From: Trichoplax sp. H2
Taxonomy: Eukaryota > Placozoa > Uniplacotomia > Trichoplacea
Reading direction: 5' to 3'
Assembly: GCA_003344405.1 (NCBI GenBank)
Contig: NOWV01000047.1
Coordinates: 62,001 to 126,000 of the forward strand
DNA length: 64,000 nt
Shown: one piece after another, positions 44,526-59,843 of the stretch
Layout of the letters: each line of letters opens with the position of its first letter
Position numbering within the stretch: position 1 is the stretch's first letter
Made by a program: the position numbers and the translations under genes
Notes under the pieces: generated by a model
The model's input: the letters and a program-made list of their open reading frames with translations, nothing else
The model's database searches: none
Told to the model about the DNA's origin: nothing

Positions 44526-47500
44526 CATGATAAGCTGTTTTATTGGGTACAGCTCCAATTCAGCAAGAAGAGCCAATTAGTTGCTTTGTCCTCCTTGTAG
44601 CGTAGTTTGGATAACGACTACCTCAAAAAGTGATACAGCCAATATCACCATACGGTAGGCGGCGAGATCGCATTGATTAACCTGCTTGTAGTTTGTAGCC
44701 AAAGTTGATGCAAAACCGCAATCAATGGGACCGCTGTTTTAAGGGTAATGATCCAATCCAAAGTCACCAATTTGACTTACTGTACAGTACTGTATACGCG
44801 TGGCACTCTTTGAAGAATGGATGTCTTGGATGAGGGCAAGTGGGGCAGTGGTGATAAAATACTATAGTACAGTCCACTCAATGACTAAAGTCTCATTCAT
44901 AACATTTGTGAATAGTTGCAAAAGTTGATAACGACAGTCCTTCCAGAAGCATTGATAAAACTATCACTCGATCATTCACCAACGCTATCGCTGACTAGAT
45001 ACGAGTTCTACCTCTCACTCTCTCAGTCAGATGGTACATCAATTAAAAGTATTAAGATAGCGTTACACCTCAATCAGTGTGGAAGTCGTCTGTGATAGCG
45101 TACTCAACTTACAATCAGGAATTAAAATACGAAAATAAAATAAAATAGCAAAATAGCCAGTGGTAGTACGTTATGTTATTCTAAGTAAGTATTGACGGTT
45201 AGGGACACAATGATCGTCTACATAGACTACTGATTACATCGGAGTCGGCACTTACATCGTAATAAGAGTCTTGCTACTCAAGCGATCACCACTTAAATCG
45301 AATCAATCCTACTTCTGCGCCACCAGTGATCACCAAGATTTTGGGTAGTCAGAAATCTCTTAATATCTCAAACGTGTTGAAAATATTTCAGGCGACTATT
45401 CAAGAAAATGAAAAGATTGAAATTGTTGAATAATTAAATTTTATCAGTGTCAAAAATTTTACAATAAACAAAAACTGTTGATGTACAGTATGCACGTAGA
45501 ATTGTAGATGCATATTTTACCATCTCTACCAGTACAGATAATTCCAATCAACTATTAAAGTAACAATTACGAACTGCGTGAATTAAATCTGTCATCTAGG
45601 CATATAATACTCTTTGCTATTGTAATAAACGTGCTCTCCAATAATAATAAAGCTAAATAGACTGTAGGTTAGGCATCAATATGATTGAAAAAAAAAAGAT
45701 TGAGTCATATCGGCCACTAACTTACATCACAAATTTGTAGCATAAAAAAATTGAGCTACAGCTCATGATGGCAGTATAATAATTATAACTGATACTTACT
45801 GTATAAATAGATTAGTTATGACCTAGATTACTATCTTCGTGTAAAGTCCTAGTTTTATATTTTGAAGACTACTCCAATGATTCTTTTCATTCATACCGTC
45901 CACAAAAATAGTAATAACAAATTAAAATAGATACAATACTTGATTTACCTTGGAAATAGAAAAAAGAAATTGTAGTAAAATATATACTAAAATCAATAAA
46001 GTTATCAATAACTACTATTTCACATTATGAGGCTCTAATACACTACGGTGAACGCCTGATATACCTACCCGTATGCTATACAAAATTACGTTAGGGTATT
46101 CACTATCTACAGTTGAATAAAAACTATTGCAAAACTATTTGATGATATAAAAATAAAAAATTATTAATCTAGCGGGAATGAATGAATGACATTATAATGT
46201 CGATATTTTTTCCTTTCATTCTCTACTTCCGTTCAATTATTTATTTTTTATTCAATATTAGAATAGTCACGATAGCTTGGCTAATGAATAAGAAAATAAA
46301 TGTCTATTTTAAAACAAATAATGTGAAGAAATTAGCGGCAATACTGCCTATAAGTTCAAGAAGAATAAATACTAAATAATATTGTCATCAAACTATAAAG
46401 CACTTTGAACTATCGTAGCCGTCTGCGTAATATCGTCAATCCTTTGAAATTTCAGTCATTTTTTAATTATAAAGCCGATTGTGTAATTGTTCATTATCAT
46501 ACCACTAATAAATTCCCCTAGGTTCATGTATAATATATACTAACAAAGCTATTTTTATAACTCTTGAGCGATAACAACATGTTAATATAGCTATCCCTTT
46601 ACATATAGTAAGAAGGATTTGTGCTGCCATGGTTTGCTTACTTGTAAAGAAATAAACGTATGGCATGATCTACGATTGAATGAAAAGTACCAGATTCTTA
46701 TAGACCAGTGTAAATATAATTAAAGTTAAACTTTTTAATTCAATAAAACCCATCAGTAGTAACAGTTATGTTCATGATCCTTTGGCATTTTGATTTTATC
46801 ACAGCCGTAGCCTATGATATGCGGTATAGTACTGCTAGGGCAGTATTAGAATAAAATCATTAATTTATCTTATGAGCCAACGCTGTGTGAATTTTCTTCT
46901 TCCCTGTTGCTCCCTTTTGCACTATTATACGGATATCAGTAAAACGGAGAAAATAATCAATCCTTCACTTCTTTTTCGGCCGGCACGGTTATATTTTAAA
47001 TATACTACATTTTATTATTTTATTTCCATTTTAATTTATAGCCGTCTTAACTAAAAAAAAATGGCACTGTATCTTTGCCCGAATAATTTATATTAAGTAT
47101 CATAACAGCAATGTACTACTAGATAATATCACACAATGAATTCTTCAACTATTGTCGACTCTATTCCAGGACACTGAAGGAGAAATTATTCTTGCCTCAT
47201 AAATTCACTACCATCTTATTCTCGACTACGCCCTTATATATAATAAGGAAATAGTTCTTAATTAATTTTTAATATAATAAAAACTGTTAGTAATTCATTC
47301 TCATCTAAACTACTCTAGCTTTACAACTATGACACAAGGCTTGATAGGCGCGGTCTATCCACTGCAATCTCTTTCTTTAGTGTTATGTTGATTAGATATA
47401 TTACGTTGTATTTCTAATGATGCTAGCGTTTTATTTTTATTTACAATATACATCAAAGCTATTCGTTATACAAGCAGTTAATTCTATTTCACAATTTCTT

Positions 47501-47846
47501 GATATTCACCGCTTCTTTTTCACTAAACTTGAGTAACTATTAACTTGTTATTACTTTATTTTCATGAATGATCTCTATCGAGTAAACCACACAATCAGCA
47601 ATCGACAAAAAATGGATAATGCCGACTAACATTTAATTATATTATTCTTGCACAATTTTTGGAATTCATTCTATTTTGATTGGCATCTTTATATCTAACT
47701 GACTGGCCATTACAATACTAGTAAAACGATTATGACAACTTTAATTTTTCAACCGATTCCAATGGGAATACTGACTTACAAGTAATTTATCAACAGTGTA
47801 ATATTAATATCTGTATACATTATTTTCTCTCATTGTATGTCATAGA

Positions 47847-47865
47847 ACACCATCTTTGATGGTGT
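47847..47865. repeat. 8-bp hairpin
   Basis: ACACCATC, loop TTT, GATGGTGT. A short perfect stem in otherwise featureless DNA; a CGAATCC string 40 bases downstream recalls a tRNA T-loop but no tRNA fold is present. Confidence 0.5.
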
Positions 47866-50800
47866 CTTGGACTGCAAGTCAGATAAACTCCATAACCAGT
47901 CGAATCCAGGCAAATTTTTACAATAATAAATATATTACAAAAATCATCATGAGAGCACTTTCAATAATTGATCATAAGATAATGTATTTATAAAATACTG
48001 TATATCTCTAAGAATGAACAATATGACAGGGTAAAACTACGATATATTTCTCTGTTAATTACTGTGATATAAGTAATGATATACGGAATTAATCCCACTA
48101 ATGATATTGATCGTTATAACCGTAACCAAATATGATTGCTTACTTATTCAAGGATTTATGTCCTGCCAATTAATATCAATTTAAAATATACGTCGGTATC
48201 GTATTAATGCAGAGAAGAAATAGTAGAAAGCTAATGAAGGACTCAGTAGTGATCAATTTCAATAACAACCGTACAGTATTATTCAAGTATCAGCTTGGAT
48301 GTACTAAATCCAACTTTTTTCTGTCAATGAGCAATCCATTTTGCCAAGACTTCCTTATCATTTCTGCCATTAAACTTTAATGCTACCATTATTTTATCTA
48401 CAGTACTTCACTAAAGGAATAACGTACTTTAACTGAAATTCGATGATCCGCAGTACTCAGTGAATAAATTAGTTGTGGCATAAATAAAAACTCTATTAAC
48501 ATACATCACGGTCAGAAAATTATCCTCTATTTCTATAGAAATAAAGAATCCATCATTTAATGGCCGTCTTACCAGTGGACTGTACTTTATACTATAACAG
48601 TCGAAAATACTAATTCTTTAAAAAACCATAACTATCGTAAATGAGTGCCTCTAATGTTGTTTATTAACTACTAAGGTACCCTATACAGTATATATGCATT
48701 CCTTAATAATGTAATCAATGTTCAATCTTACAAATAAATTAACCCAAAGTGATTCAGACTGTTATTCATGACGAAATCTGTAATATTGAGATAACATCTT
48801 CTTACCACAGCTTACGCTATCGAAACCTATAGCATCCTCAAACTCAAGTTACCCTTACCGATGCCTAGCTAAGATGTTTTTAAAGATATTAATTTCATCA
48901 ATCGATTACCGTAAGTAATATCGTAGTACTTCATGATATTAATATCATACTTCTAAGCGGTATTTGAATGCAATTAAACCTCGTATACATCCTATTCCTT
49001 CCATTTTCATTCAAATAGTAATCACCAGAGATCAAGAATTTTTTGCTTCATTTTAGCCTGCGTCTAGTCGTATATAGTCTAATGTAGAATCGGCATTACT
49101 GACATACGAATCGCTATTTAGATCTATATCCTCTATATACAGAAATTTATTTTCTGTACTAGATCTCATGGTAAAGAACTCTTTGAGGGGGATTTTTATT
49201 TTTTTCCAGGAGATAATGGATTGCATCCATTATAGATTATAAAACGAAACGTACTCTGCTTTCATAGTTATACTATTATGCATTTTTTATGAAATAAGTA
49301 AACACGTTACGGAGAAGAGTGAATGATGATTGATCCCCATTTCAATGGCGTATGAACCACTAGGGAAACCTTTATTAACAGACTTCTTCTAGCGATCCAT
49401 GATTCAATGTACTTGATTTATACATGGTATAAAATAAGCCATACACTATGTCATGCCGGTAATGAACACTCATGGGTAATTCTTCACAGTTAAAATAGCC
49501 ACAATAAGAATTAGCCTAGAAATGAACTTTCTATGGATGCGACAAAAAAATTACACAGAGGCCAGGAGTAAAGGAATCCGGTATTATTATCATACAACGT
49601 ATCGACTTTAATTCATAAATATATTGTTAATTATGGTAAGATATTTCCCACGATGCATACTGTTATTCAAATCGGCAATAGAATTTTTTTTACAGCGTGA
49701 GTATACAGTAAATACGGCAGTACTGCTACTCTAAAACATTGAAAATTGTAATAAAATAGCCTTAATTTTAGCCCGAATTCGAATGATTATCCAATTCTAG
49801 TTTTAATTTTCAACTAATGATTAAAAATCAGATCAATTAGCCTAACCTAAATTTAGAGCTGGAGTTTTCTCCTTGCTATGTTGATTATCATCTTTCCTGT
49901 ATGGGCATCACTAACATTGCCTCTGTGCGCGTAGTATTGTTAAAGAACTTTTCTTTTTTTTGTCTTTTTTTCTAATTTTTTTACCGCTAACAGTAACTGT
50001 TGTTATCGTCATTTTACCCATAATTACAATTTCACAATAAGAAATAAAGTCATTTTCCTGCAAAATCATTAATCATTTTCTATGTATATTATCAAGTGAT
50101 TGATTGAAAAGTATTTCTATAAGCAAAAAATGAAAGGAATGAAAACAGAAGAAAAAAACGATTCATAATGAACTAGGGTGGCATCAGTAATTGAATTGAT
50201 TTGAATACAATCACCATCGTGGGTATCATGATAGATGTAAAGGAACTGCAATCTCAGTATGACTAAGCCAATAGAAATAAAATTATATGGGTGAAATAAC
50301 AAGAGAGAAGAAATTATAAAATAACCACGATATTGTTTTATATTTTGAAAAAATAATATCGTATATTAAACTGCACAATTCGTTTTAAAATAGAAAGAGA
50401 GTAGGAGGGAATAGCCCAAATAAATTCAATTAGCCAAGCTAAAAATATCTTGTGAAAATAAAAGTTAATCAATCACCTACGCGTTTCAGTTATCTATATT
50501 AATATCGATAGGAAAATAACGTCGATTTCTGTCCATTCGTTAACCTTCTAAAGGATAGTTAGCCTAATTATTATTTACGGAAAACGTCATAGTAAAAGTT
50601 TATACAGTCAATTTCTAAGAATGCTGGTTATCTCTATCTAATTCTTACGACTGAAAGAAAAATAGAATGGTCAATATTTGAATGAGCGGGAAAGTAAATT
50701 ATTAACTAGATTTCACATGGTTTGATCCTAAAATTGATATTAGACTGACTATCATTAATCTATTGACTCGTGATAAGTCAAATTTTTAAAAATTTCAAGA

Positions 50801-52796
50801 CAAAATGCCTTCTATTTGGGAAAATAATAAATTTGGTAGCCGAACATTGATGATTTTATTCCAACTATTTTAGTTGTATAACTAAGCTCAATCTTGAACA
50901 AAATGAGCATTGAACTACAATGAAATCAATAGACGTTTACTTTTTTCATCCTTGATCAAGTTATAACTTATTTTCGATACTTATAAACATTAAAAGGCCA
51001 AGCTAGTCTAAGAAGAAATTATAGTAGTTTTTCCTATCGTAAAATTGAAATTCGAGTATTTTGTCTATTTCTCCTAGTCTTACATAAAGGCAATCTTTAA
51101 ATCGAATTCTTACCTAAAATTGATATAGGTCAGAATTAGAATGGTTGAGAACGAAGTCAATCAATTCTGTTTAATGGCATTAGTTCATCGTAAGACCATT
51201 AAGTTGCCGGCTTATAATGATATAATCATTTTATGGGCTGGCAATTTTATGCTTTGAATTCGATTAATAATTATAGCTATTATCTTATTCTCAGGAATTC
51301 TCAGGATATAAAATTAATCGTAGCATTATGCTATTGCAAATTAAATGACACTACGTAGATCTAATTCACAGGAGGCAACCATCATCATAGCAATCATGAT
51401 GACAAAGGCCTTTCAGTAGGCATAATAGACATGATGTGTTTAAAGATTAAAATAGAATAAAATGCTAAAATTAAATATACTTTCTCATCCATTGAAAATA
51501 TGATATAATAAATAATCATCAGTTTTAATTATCACCATTAAATATTTCTCCGATAAAATTACCCTGTAGCTAGATAAAAATTTAAAAAATAGAAATGAAA
51601 TCATCGTTATTAGAACTACGTGACATCAATAGCCAGTAATTATCCTTCATCATTCATTAAAACAGAAGGAAAAGTAGTTCATTCTGATCTTTGCTTAGAC
51701 CAAGTTTGTGGAGTTTAACTGAACTAGTCCATATGAAGAGAAATGATATTATTTTTTCCACCCTTTTTGCTACGGAATAATTAAAAGTGCTAAAGAGTAT
51801 CGTGGGAAAGGAAAAAACAAAATAATAATCCATTAGTATTGTCCTATCATATGATAAAACAAATTTGAACAACGTCCATCGATGTCAGTTCTATTTGATT
51901 GCAACGATAATAAATATTAAATTTTAACTTTGAAAGCTATCCTAGCTGCAGTCTGATGTCAAGAACGAAGTAGAATAGCGACTCGCTTTCTTGATAGTAC
52001 TACTGGCATGATGATAATCTATAAAGTACGGCGTGATAAATTATTTAAGCAGCTCAATTATTCAATTGAATTCCATCCATATATTTACATCAATTTTAAT
52101 ACAATCAGATTATAATTGATTAATAGATAGTGCAGATTACCGTTATAAGTGTAGTCGATATTTTTAGTGATATTAACATACATTATTGATATTATTGTAT
52201 ATCTATTCATGAATAAACTTCTTTTTGTCTTTCTACTTGCAATTCTATTACTTTTGTCCATTAAAGTCTTGCTATCTTCCTTTCTTCAAAACAGAATAAG
52301 ATATTATAACATTTACATCTCAATTAATAGCCATGTGGAAGGCGATAGTCTAAGCTAGTAACTATAGTCTAGATTGATTGATTGACTCATCTTTGACTCT
52401 TATTTATAATATATAATCCTTACTTTTTTCGCTTGATCTTGATATTTTTTTACTTTATTAGTGTAAATTGCATAACGTGATATATGTTATCGTTCTATTC
52501 TTTCTTTTTCTTGTCATGATAACTTTTGCAGAAATATTGCCATCAATCCCTAGCTGTCAAAGTGTGTGCGATGTCTTACACCTTGGCGTGACAGAAAATC
52601 GATTTAGAATAGGATAGGCTAGAACATAATAAAAATTTAGTGCTCGTAGAGTCTAATTATAGATTAATTTCACATACACACCATTGATTACATCGATTCG
52701 ATATGTAGTACTGCCAGCTAGGATTCTTCTGCAAAACTGACTTTAATTAAAGCAAATAAGACGGTGCTGTGTAGCCATTTAAATTATTATACTTTT

Positions 52797-52816
52797 CAAT
52801 GTACTTTAGTACATTG
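52797..52816. repeat. 20-bp palindrome
   Basis: CAATGTACT, two central bases TT, AGTACATTG: nine paired bases either side, with GTAC in each arm. Confidence 0.6.
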
Positions 52817-55800
52817 CAATTCTATATCCACCCTATCGAGCAAAATTCGTTATCAGTGCAGGTAATACCGTGATATCAAGATTCCAGATGTATTTCTTTT
52901 CTTATTGTACTACCAAATAGATCAGAAGATAGTCGTTTTAGAATGCCATCTCCCATTATAAATTCAATACTCCTACATTACAAACCTATAATTAACTTTA
53001 TTGTATACGGTATAATGCTATGTCTACTTCTGTTGAATATCTTCTATAATGTTCAATAAGTAAAAAGGTAGCCATGAAGGTCACTAAGCATTGTAATTTA
53101 ATATCCATATACTGCAAATTTTATTGATTTACTGTTATAAATACGCTATCTGTCTTACCAGAGTCATGAGCAAATAAAAAGCAAGGCGTTTTACATAATT
53201 CCTATTTATGTTATCAAATGATCTTAAAAAATTAATCTAAGAAACAATTGTAAATATTACCTATTATAGAATAAAGAAACCTATAAAGACCCCTTTGCAA
53301 GTGAGTATTGATTGATAATGATTATGAACTTATCAACATCATAAACAATTTATGAGGATGAACAAACGGTAGCATGGCAAAACAAGCAGTGCTGTATGAC
53401 TACGTGCAACTACGGAGATGACTACAACAATCTATTATTACAACCATTCGAGTACCCCAAATTCACCGTCGTTTCGTAAATTTCATAATAACATACGCAA
53501 ATTTACTGTATATATTTGATAATATATGTATAATATACATCAACGTAATAACGGCATGATAAATTACTACTGCGATAACTCACTCTAATTTCCTCAATTT
53601 AATGAAAATATGTCCTTACGTAGCTATGAAAGTAACAGCACTATCCTATAAATAATTTTCGTATTCGAATTTCGAAGGAATATATTAGGAATTGAATTAT
53701 GCCACTGTAAACATATGATGATAAAATAAAACACGGTAACAACTTAGCATGCTTCTATTGATTCAATGCAAACGTAGATTAAAATAATGATAGCATCATT
53801 TTATGCTATCGGGCTTATTACTTTAAAACAATCTATTCTAATTATATGTAGAATGATATGATCATAAATTTATAATTATAAAGCGATAGTATCATCTCAT
53901 GAATAATACTATTGTTTTATTTATATCAATCTGCTTTGCGATTCAGTAAAATAGAGAAAATTGAAATATTTTTGGCCATCTTTTTATTAATCTATCTTGA
54001 TATTTATAAGATTTCGTACTGTATAAGGTCGTTTTCAAGTATATATTATTGAGTTTCTTTTATAATATAAGTCTTTCAATTTGATTATACCAGTATTTAA
54101 ATAACGAATATTGTTTATTATCGGCTTCCTATCAATCTTTATTACCGGTAGTTCATAAAGCCTAACCTGATCCCAAACGTTGCACGTTATTTAATTATTC
54201 TTTACACAGATGATAGATTACTGTTCAACAGTACAATCATACTACTTTTCCTAGCTGTAAAAATAACCTATTCTTTTACTATATTAAAAGAATAAAATTC
54301 AACGAATTAATACCAATTGTATAACATAATGCAATTGACATATATAGCGTACAGCCCCCTTTATATATTAGCTTGCATGAGTATTTTTAGGTTGCTACAC
54401 ATCAATTCGCATGTGCTGTATGTGCAAGTCTTTACATATTTTTCGGTGAAAATAATAAGCCCAAATCAAGATGTTGTAGCCATTTAATAATTGGCTAGTT
54501 TATTCCAGGAAGATGATATTGTCTTGAAAATGATATGAATTTTCAGTACAATTAATTGCTACGGCGTCGGTAATAATTTCCTGCCTACGCATAGACCTTT
54601 ACTCTTTTGTTCTCATTTTAAAAAATAAAAAATATTGACACGTAGCACAAGATCAACTGAGTGCGTTCCAAATCTATAAATACTAACATAAAAAATGGCT
54701 AACAGCGTAAAATAGTTAAAAAGCATTTATGTATCATTCATCGCAGATATCATTGTAATATAAAGACGGATTCAATAGTTTCTTTCGTTGCGTAATAAAG
54801 AGAGTATTATCATATTGATCAATTCACATTTTCTGTACCTCTTGTACATGTAAATTGTTGAAAAATTTTAGCAATCAACTCTATTCTGTTAGCCAATGCT
54901 AGCACCTTGCATAAAATTAATTTTTTAGTAAAAGTATTCAATGTTCTATTTTGCGTAGGTATTCTATTTGATATAAAACGATACGTCTCTTACTTACCTA
55001 AAATAAAGAAATGAAAATCATAATCAGGTATAGAAATTCGAAAATCTTTTAAACAGTACAGTCTTAACGATAATACAAGCAAACATGCCTATTTAATGTA
55101 GAGAAAAAATAAATTTTCATTCATGCAATATTAAACTATAAAAACAATTCCAAGCCTTATTAAAAACGTCATAGTGACGCCATTTAGGCATTTTATTATT
55201 TTGAAATCAACGCAGGATTGTCAAGTTGTTCCTGCAAGCTTGAGTGAATAATTGAATGCCTTCTCATTATGGACTTGGTGATTAAATTAGCAAATTTAGT
55301 ATTCTTTGATGGATTCTAATTGATGGATATTAATATCAGTCTTAAATAGCATCATTAGTCCAACGTATACGATATTGATGACGACATTATTATTAATATA
55401 AATAACAGATTATTCATTTTTTAAATATCTTATACAGTCAATTATTATTCTAGCAAAGGGAAATTAATGTTTGAATCTGATAGAACATCTATATTCTTTG
55501 AAAATCTAAAGTTATAAATAAATATAATATATAACATCATTTCCTATACTGTACATATCTATGAGTAAGCTAACTATTCCTTTATAGATATCCATCCAAT
55601 GCTAGAGTTTTTTGATGCAATATGTTATATCAATAGCTTTAATAATTAGAAGTAAAATGTTACGTCGAATGAGCACTAGAAACTTAAATAAACCTATCAG
55701 ACTATTATTTTTGTTTGATATAAGCTATGAATTTGTTGATTTTGACCTCGATGAGTATAGCTAGAAGTTGCTGATCCCGAGTCTGGTAGGGTAATTTTTT

Positions 55801-58800
55801 TCGAATCAGTAATGAGCTTGTAAATGACTAGATATTATCATTTAATAGACACTGATATATCAATCAAATATTATTTGACCAGAATAGCACTATACTGTAC
55901 ATTGAAAAGTATCGAGCTATTATAATTGAGAAACGAATTACAAATACTGAGATTTGATAATCTATTTTAATGTAGGGATAAAAAATAAATGCAGATTGGC
56001 GCTCCTATAACATAATCATGTGATACAGGATAGCATAAACAGTTGCAGTACTTTCTCTTAATTTTGTATGAGAGAAAAACGCGACAAAATGGCAAAGATA
56101 TGAATTACTAATTTTAATATAGCACTACTGATGGGGAAACTAATAGTCATTAAATATACGAGGTGACGAAAAATTACAGCTATTGAATCTACTGTATATC
56201 GATCGTCAATGATATGAACATCAGACTGGAAATTAGTAAATAGTAATGATTTGTAAGGCAATTAAACACTTGAGATCAAGTCAATCTTTTTGCAGTTAGT
56301 CAATAAATTTCTTTAAGTCGAACATCAACATTATTTCCGACAGTGAAAACATAAAATCTAAATTTAGTAAGGGAAGACAGAGTACAATACAGACAGAAAG
56401 ATTCTTATTTTCTCATAGTTCAATGTTATTACAATTCTTTTACTACTTTTAACTACGGTACAGTCTATTTAAGAGAATAAGCGTTTTAAAGCGTCTGTTT
56501 CTTTCTAATTCAATTATTTGAAGATTTATATTTACAGGTATTGTATCCATAAATTTTTCAGTACTCTGTAGGCTTTGTTTAAAGTAATAGAAATTGCACG
56601 TCATTAGAATATTAGATCAATTAATGCAGTCAGGTTTTATTATCATAATAATGATTTAAATTTAATTTTATCATAATAATATAACTGAATTTGATTATGA
56701 ATCTATCTTAAGACCACTTAAAAGCAATTTCATATCAATTGTAACTTGAAGTTTTATGGCAGAAATGATTAATTATCGATAAAGGAAATTCATGATATGT
56801 GTATGATTGCCTGTGATTCCAAAGTAATTCTGCAGAAGAGCCTTAAACAGCCTGCATTGCTAATACTCTAGTAATATAATGTTTATCTTACATTATTACA
56901 CTATTCTTTTATCATCTTGAAATAAGAAATCATATACCGATATATATTCGGCCTTGAAAGGATACATATCATTAAAATAATTAATATTATGTTTATATAA
57001 ACATCTCAAAGCTGATCAACAATCTCTGATAACGTTTTGGACGAAGTTAGAATAAAATATCCTAAACAATTTTTCTTTAATCGTGCACAGCTATCCATAC
57101 GCTTACTATAGCTTGACTAAATACGACGACTTTCTTTTATAATTTATTCATTATTTATTTTACTGATGCTGTCGTATGGAGAAATAAACTCTAGAAAACA
57201 AAATGATGGTATGACTTTGGTAACATTGATTTTGATTTACTGAGTAGAATTGACGTCAACGTCAACATTATATTCTTTGTTTGTCATTTCCTGTTATCGC
57301 CTTATAGATTGATGAGTGCTCAGGTTTCTATTCCATTTACTTAATTGTTACAGATGAATGGTATAGCAAAGATATTCAGCATCGTCGATAATACAGCTAG
57401 CGCTTCTAGAAGACTAAAAATAGAAGATTCTATTTTTATAATAGACGAACAAGGAGCCAGTCTTTAGGAGGAGAGGACTTTTAGGAAATATTTATCATAT
57501 TTCAGATTGATTGATGGACTATTGTCGGTAGTGATAAATAGGTTTTATTTATAATTATGAATGACTAGATCGTTTTATTCTTTCGTTTTGAACCACGTTA
57601 ACGTTTATATCTTAATTGAGTTGGTGATAATCAAAACTATTACTAAAATGAATTAATAGTTTTCTTTGAAGCAGAAGTTGGGTAGAAATGAATAATAATA
57701 GCAGCATTATAAATAACCAAGGACAAAGAAACGTGATGGATAAGTGGATTGATTAAAGTAAAGACCTTTTAAGACTTATCGATTTTAAACTGGATGAAAA
57801 CTTGTTGTTATCTAACAATAATCAACCAATTAGTGCTGCAATCATGATCTAGATTTATTTTTTAAATCTATTATTGTATTCTGAAACAGTTCATTTCTTA
57901 CCGCACTTAATTGTTTACTATGCCATTCCATTTTAACTAAAGTAGATATCAATTAACATTATAGATATTACCGATATCGTAATAAGGTTCCGTGTATTAC
58001 TCTATTCGTCAAATTAAAAATAGCATCACAACGACTTCACTACTATTTCGATCATCAACACAACCAACACTACAAATAATATTCACGACGTAATTTTAGG
58101 CGCCAAGTAATAACTATTAAATTCCTAGCTTTATCATGTTGTACTCTATCTAGTGATAAAAACGACTGATAATCTAAATAATATATCCTGTTAAAGCTCT
58201 GAATAAAGGTAAAATCTCAACAATATCATTTTATTCTAAGTGCAGCTATAAATAACATCCATATTATAAATGATATATTCTCAAAGGGGGTTAAGGAAGA
58301 GCAAAATTTTCAGATTTGCCCTGCAGGACAAAAAGGTGCTATTTCCAGCTAGGAATATGAGAGTTTTTTGAGATTAAAGTAAAAGACAATAAATAAAAGT
58401 TCAGTCTTAAAACATTATATTTACTGTGTGTCATCTTCAAATTTTAAGAATAACATACTCAGCCGATATCAAACGGTGTATCAAGCATTATTGTAAATAT
58501 AAAACGATAAGAAAGCTTCAGCTGTATCATTCAGTTTGATTTTTAATTTAACATGATTAAGTTTGTCATGATAAATTTTTATAAGGCACCAAATATTATT
58601 AAAATCTCAGTTTAGTCCTACAATATGGCACTATGTGCAAGTTCAATTAAGGATAGCATCCATTTTACAAATAATAATTTCTTACAAGATATCGGTAAAG
58701 TAAAATCTCGGCTGTTATTCAATTATATTTCAGCTTTGATTTAATTAGTGATTTTAGAGTAATGAAAATAAGATTGTACCGGCACATTAAAAAACAAAGA

Positions 58801-59240
58801 ATAGAGTGTTTATTATTTATTTATATTTTTGAATCATAAATATCTTAAAATTGAACAGACTTTTCGTGATTGATGTTTGCAATTAAATTAACGATATTTG
58901 GCTCCGTTTACTATACTATTCTATATGTTATCAATAACACGTTATTAATGTACAATATAGTGCTATGGAAGGATCTAGACGTGTTGCTAGCCGTTTGTTA
59001 GACCATGATTTTATGGCAATGAATTAGATCGATTTACTACAAAAAAGAAACGATATTTTCCTAACCAAAATTTTCATAATTGTTAGCTTCTCCGATCTTA
59101 TCCAATTTTACTCGAGATAGAATTCGTAAAGTATAGATAACCTGAAATACTAGTAGTTTCAATGATCTATTAATATAAAAAATTGCCTTTTAGAAAAATA
59201 TTGTATTATGTAGCTTTGATAAAAGATAGTGACGCCTTGC

Positions 59241-59438
59241 CTTAAAATAGAATAATCATGGACGGAAATGAATAAGGATTACTACAATACTTGGATTTTA
59301 ACTGTAAATATATTAGAATTGATTAATTCCTTTTATGACCTTAAAATAGAATAATCATGGATGGAAATAAATAAGGATTACTACAATACTTGGATTTTAA
59401 CTGTAAATATATTAGAATTGATTAACTCCTTTTATGAC
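59241..59438. repeat. Near-perfect 99-bp tandem duplication
   Basis: Copy 1 is 59241-59339 and copy 2 is 59340-59438. Both begin CTTAAAATAGAATAATCATG and end CCTTTTATGAC. I see only about three base differences, so the duplication is recent compared with the other repeats here. Confidence 0.9.
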
Positions 59439-59794
59439 TAGACAAATCTTTACGAAACGATCGTATGTTCAATTGATGCATAAAAAATAATAGAGTAAGA
59501 TGTTTAATGTAAATTAATATTAATTAATGTTAAGATTACGTAAACATGTTGTAAGTGTAGAGTAGCGGTACTATAATATTCATGAGTTTAGTATGCCGTC
59601 AGCAATTCCTTTATTACCTAACAACTATGAAAAGGAAATTACATAAGTCTATCGTGACTTTGAAAATACATATACGAATACGTATATTGAAGTAGATATG
59701 GTTACATATTAAATTCTGCTAACCGTATGTTGCCGTAAAGAGCATATGATCAAATTCATACTGAGTGAAATTAATGCCTACAAGGGTCAACCTT

Positions 59795-59843
59795 CTCGTC
59801 TCTATACTCGATCATTATATTAAGAATTTGGTATAGAGACTAG
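59795..59843. repeat. Inverted repeat with 23-base loop
   Basis: Left arm CTCGTCTCTATAC (59795-59807) pairs with right arm GTATAGAGACTAG (59831-59843) with a single mismatch. The size would suit a small hairpin RNA, but the stem is short for a microRNA precursor. Confidence 0.5.

Noticed and set aside
47841-47910. tRNA-like string with CGAATCC
   Set aside because: No A box, no acceptor-stem pairing and no anticodon arm could be drawn.
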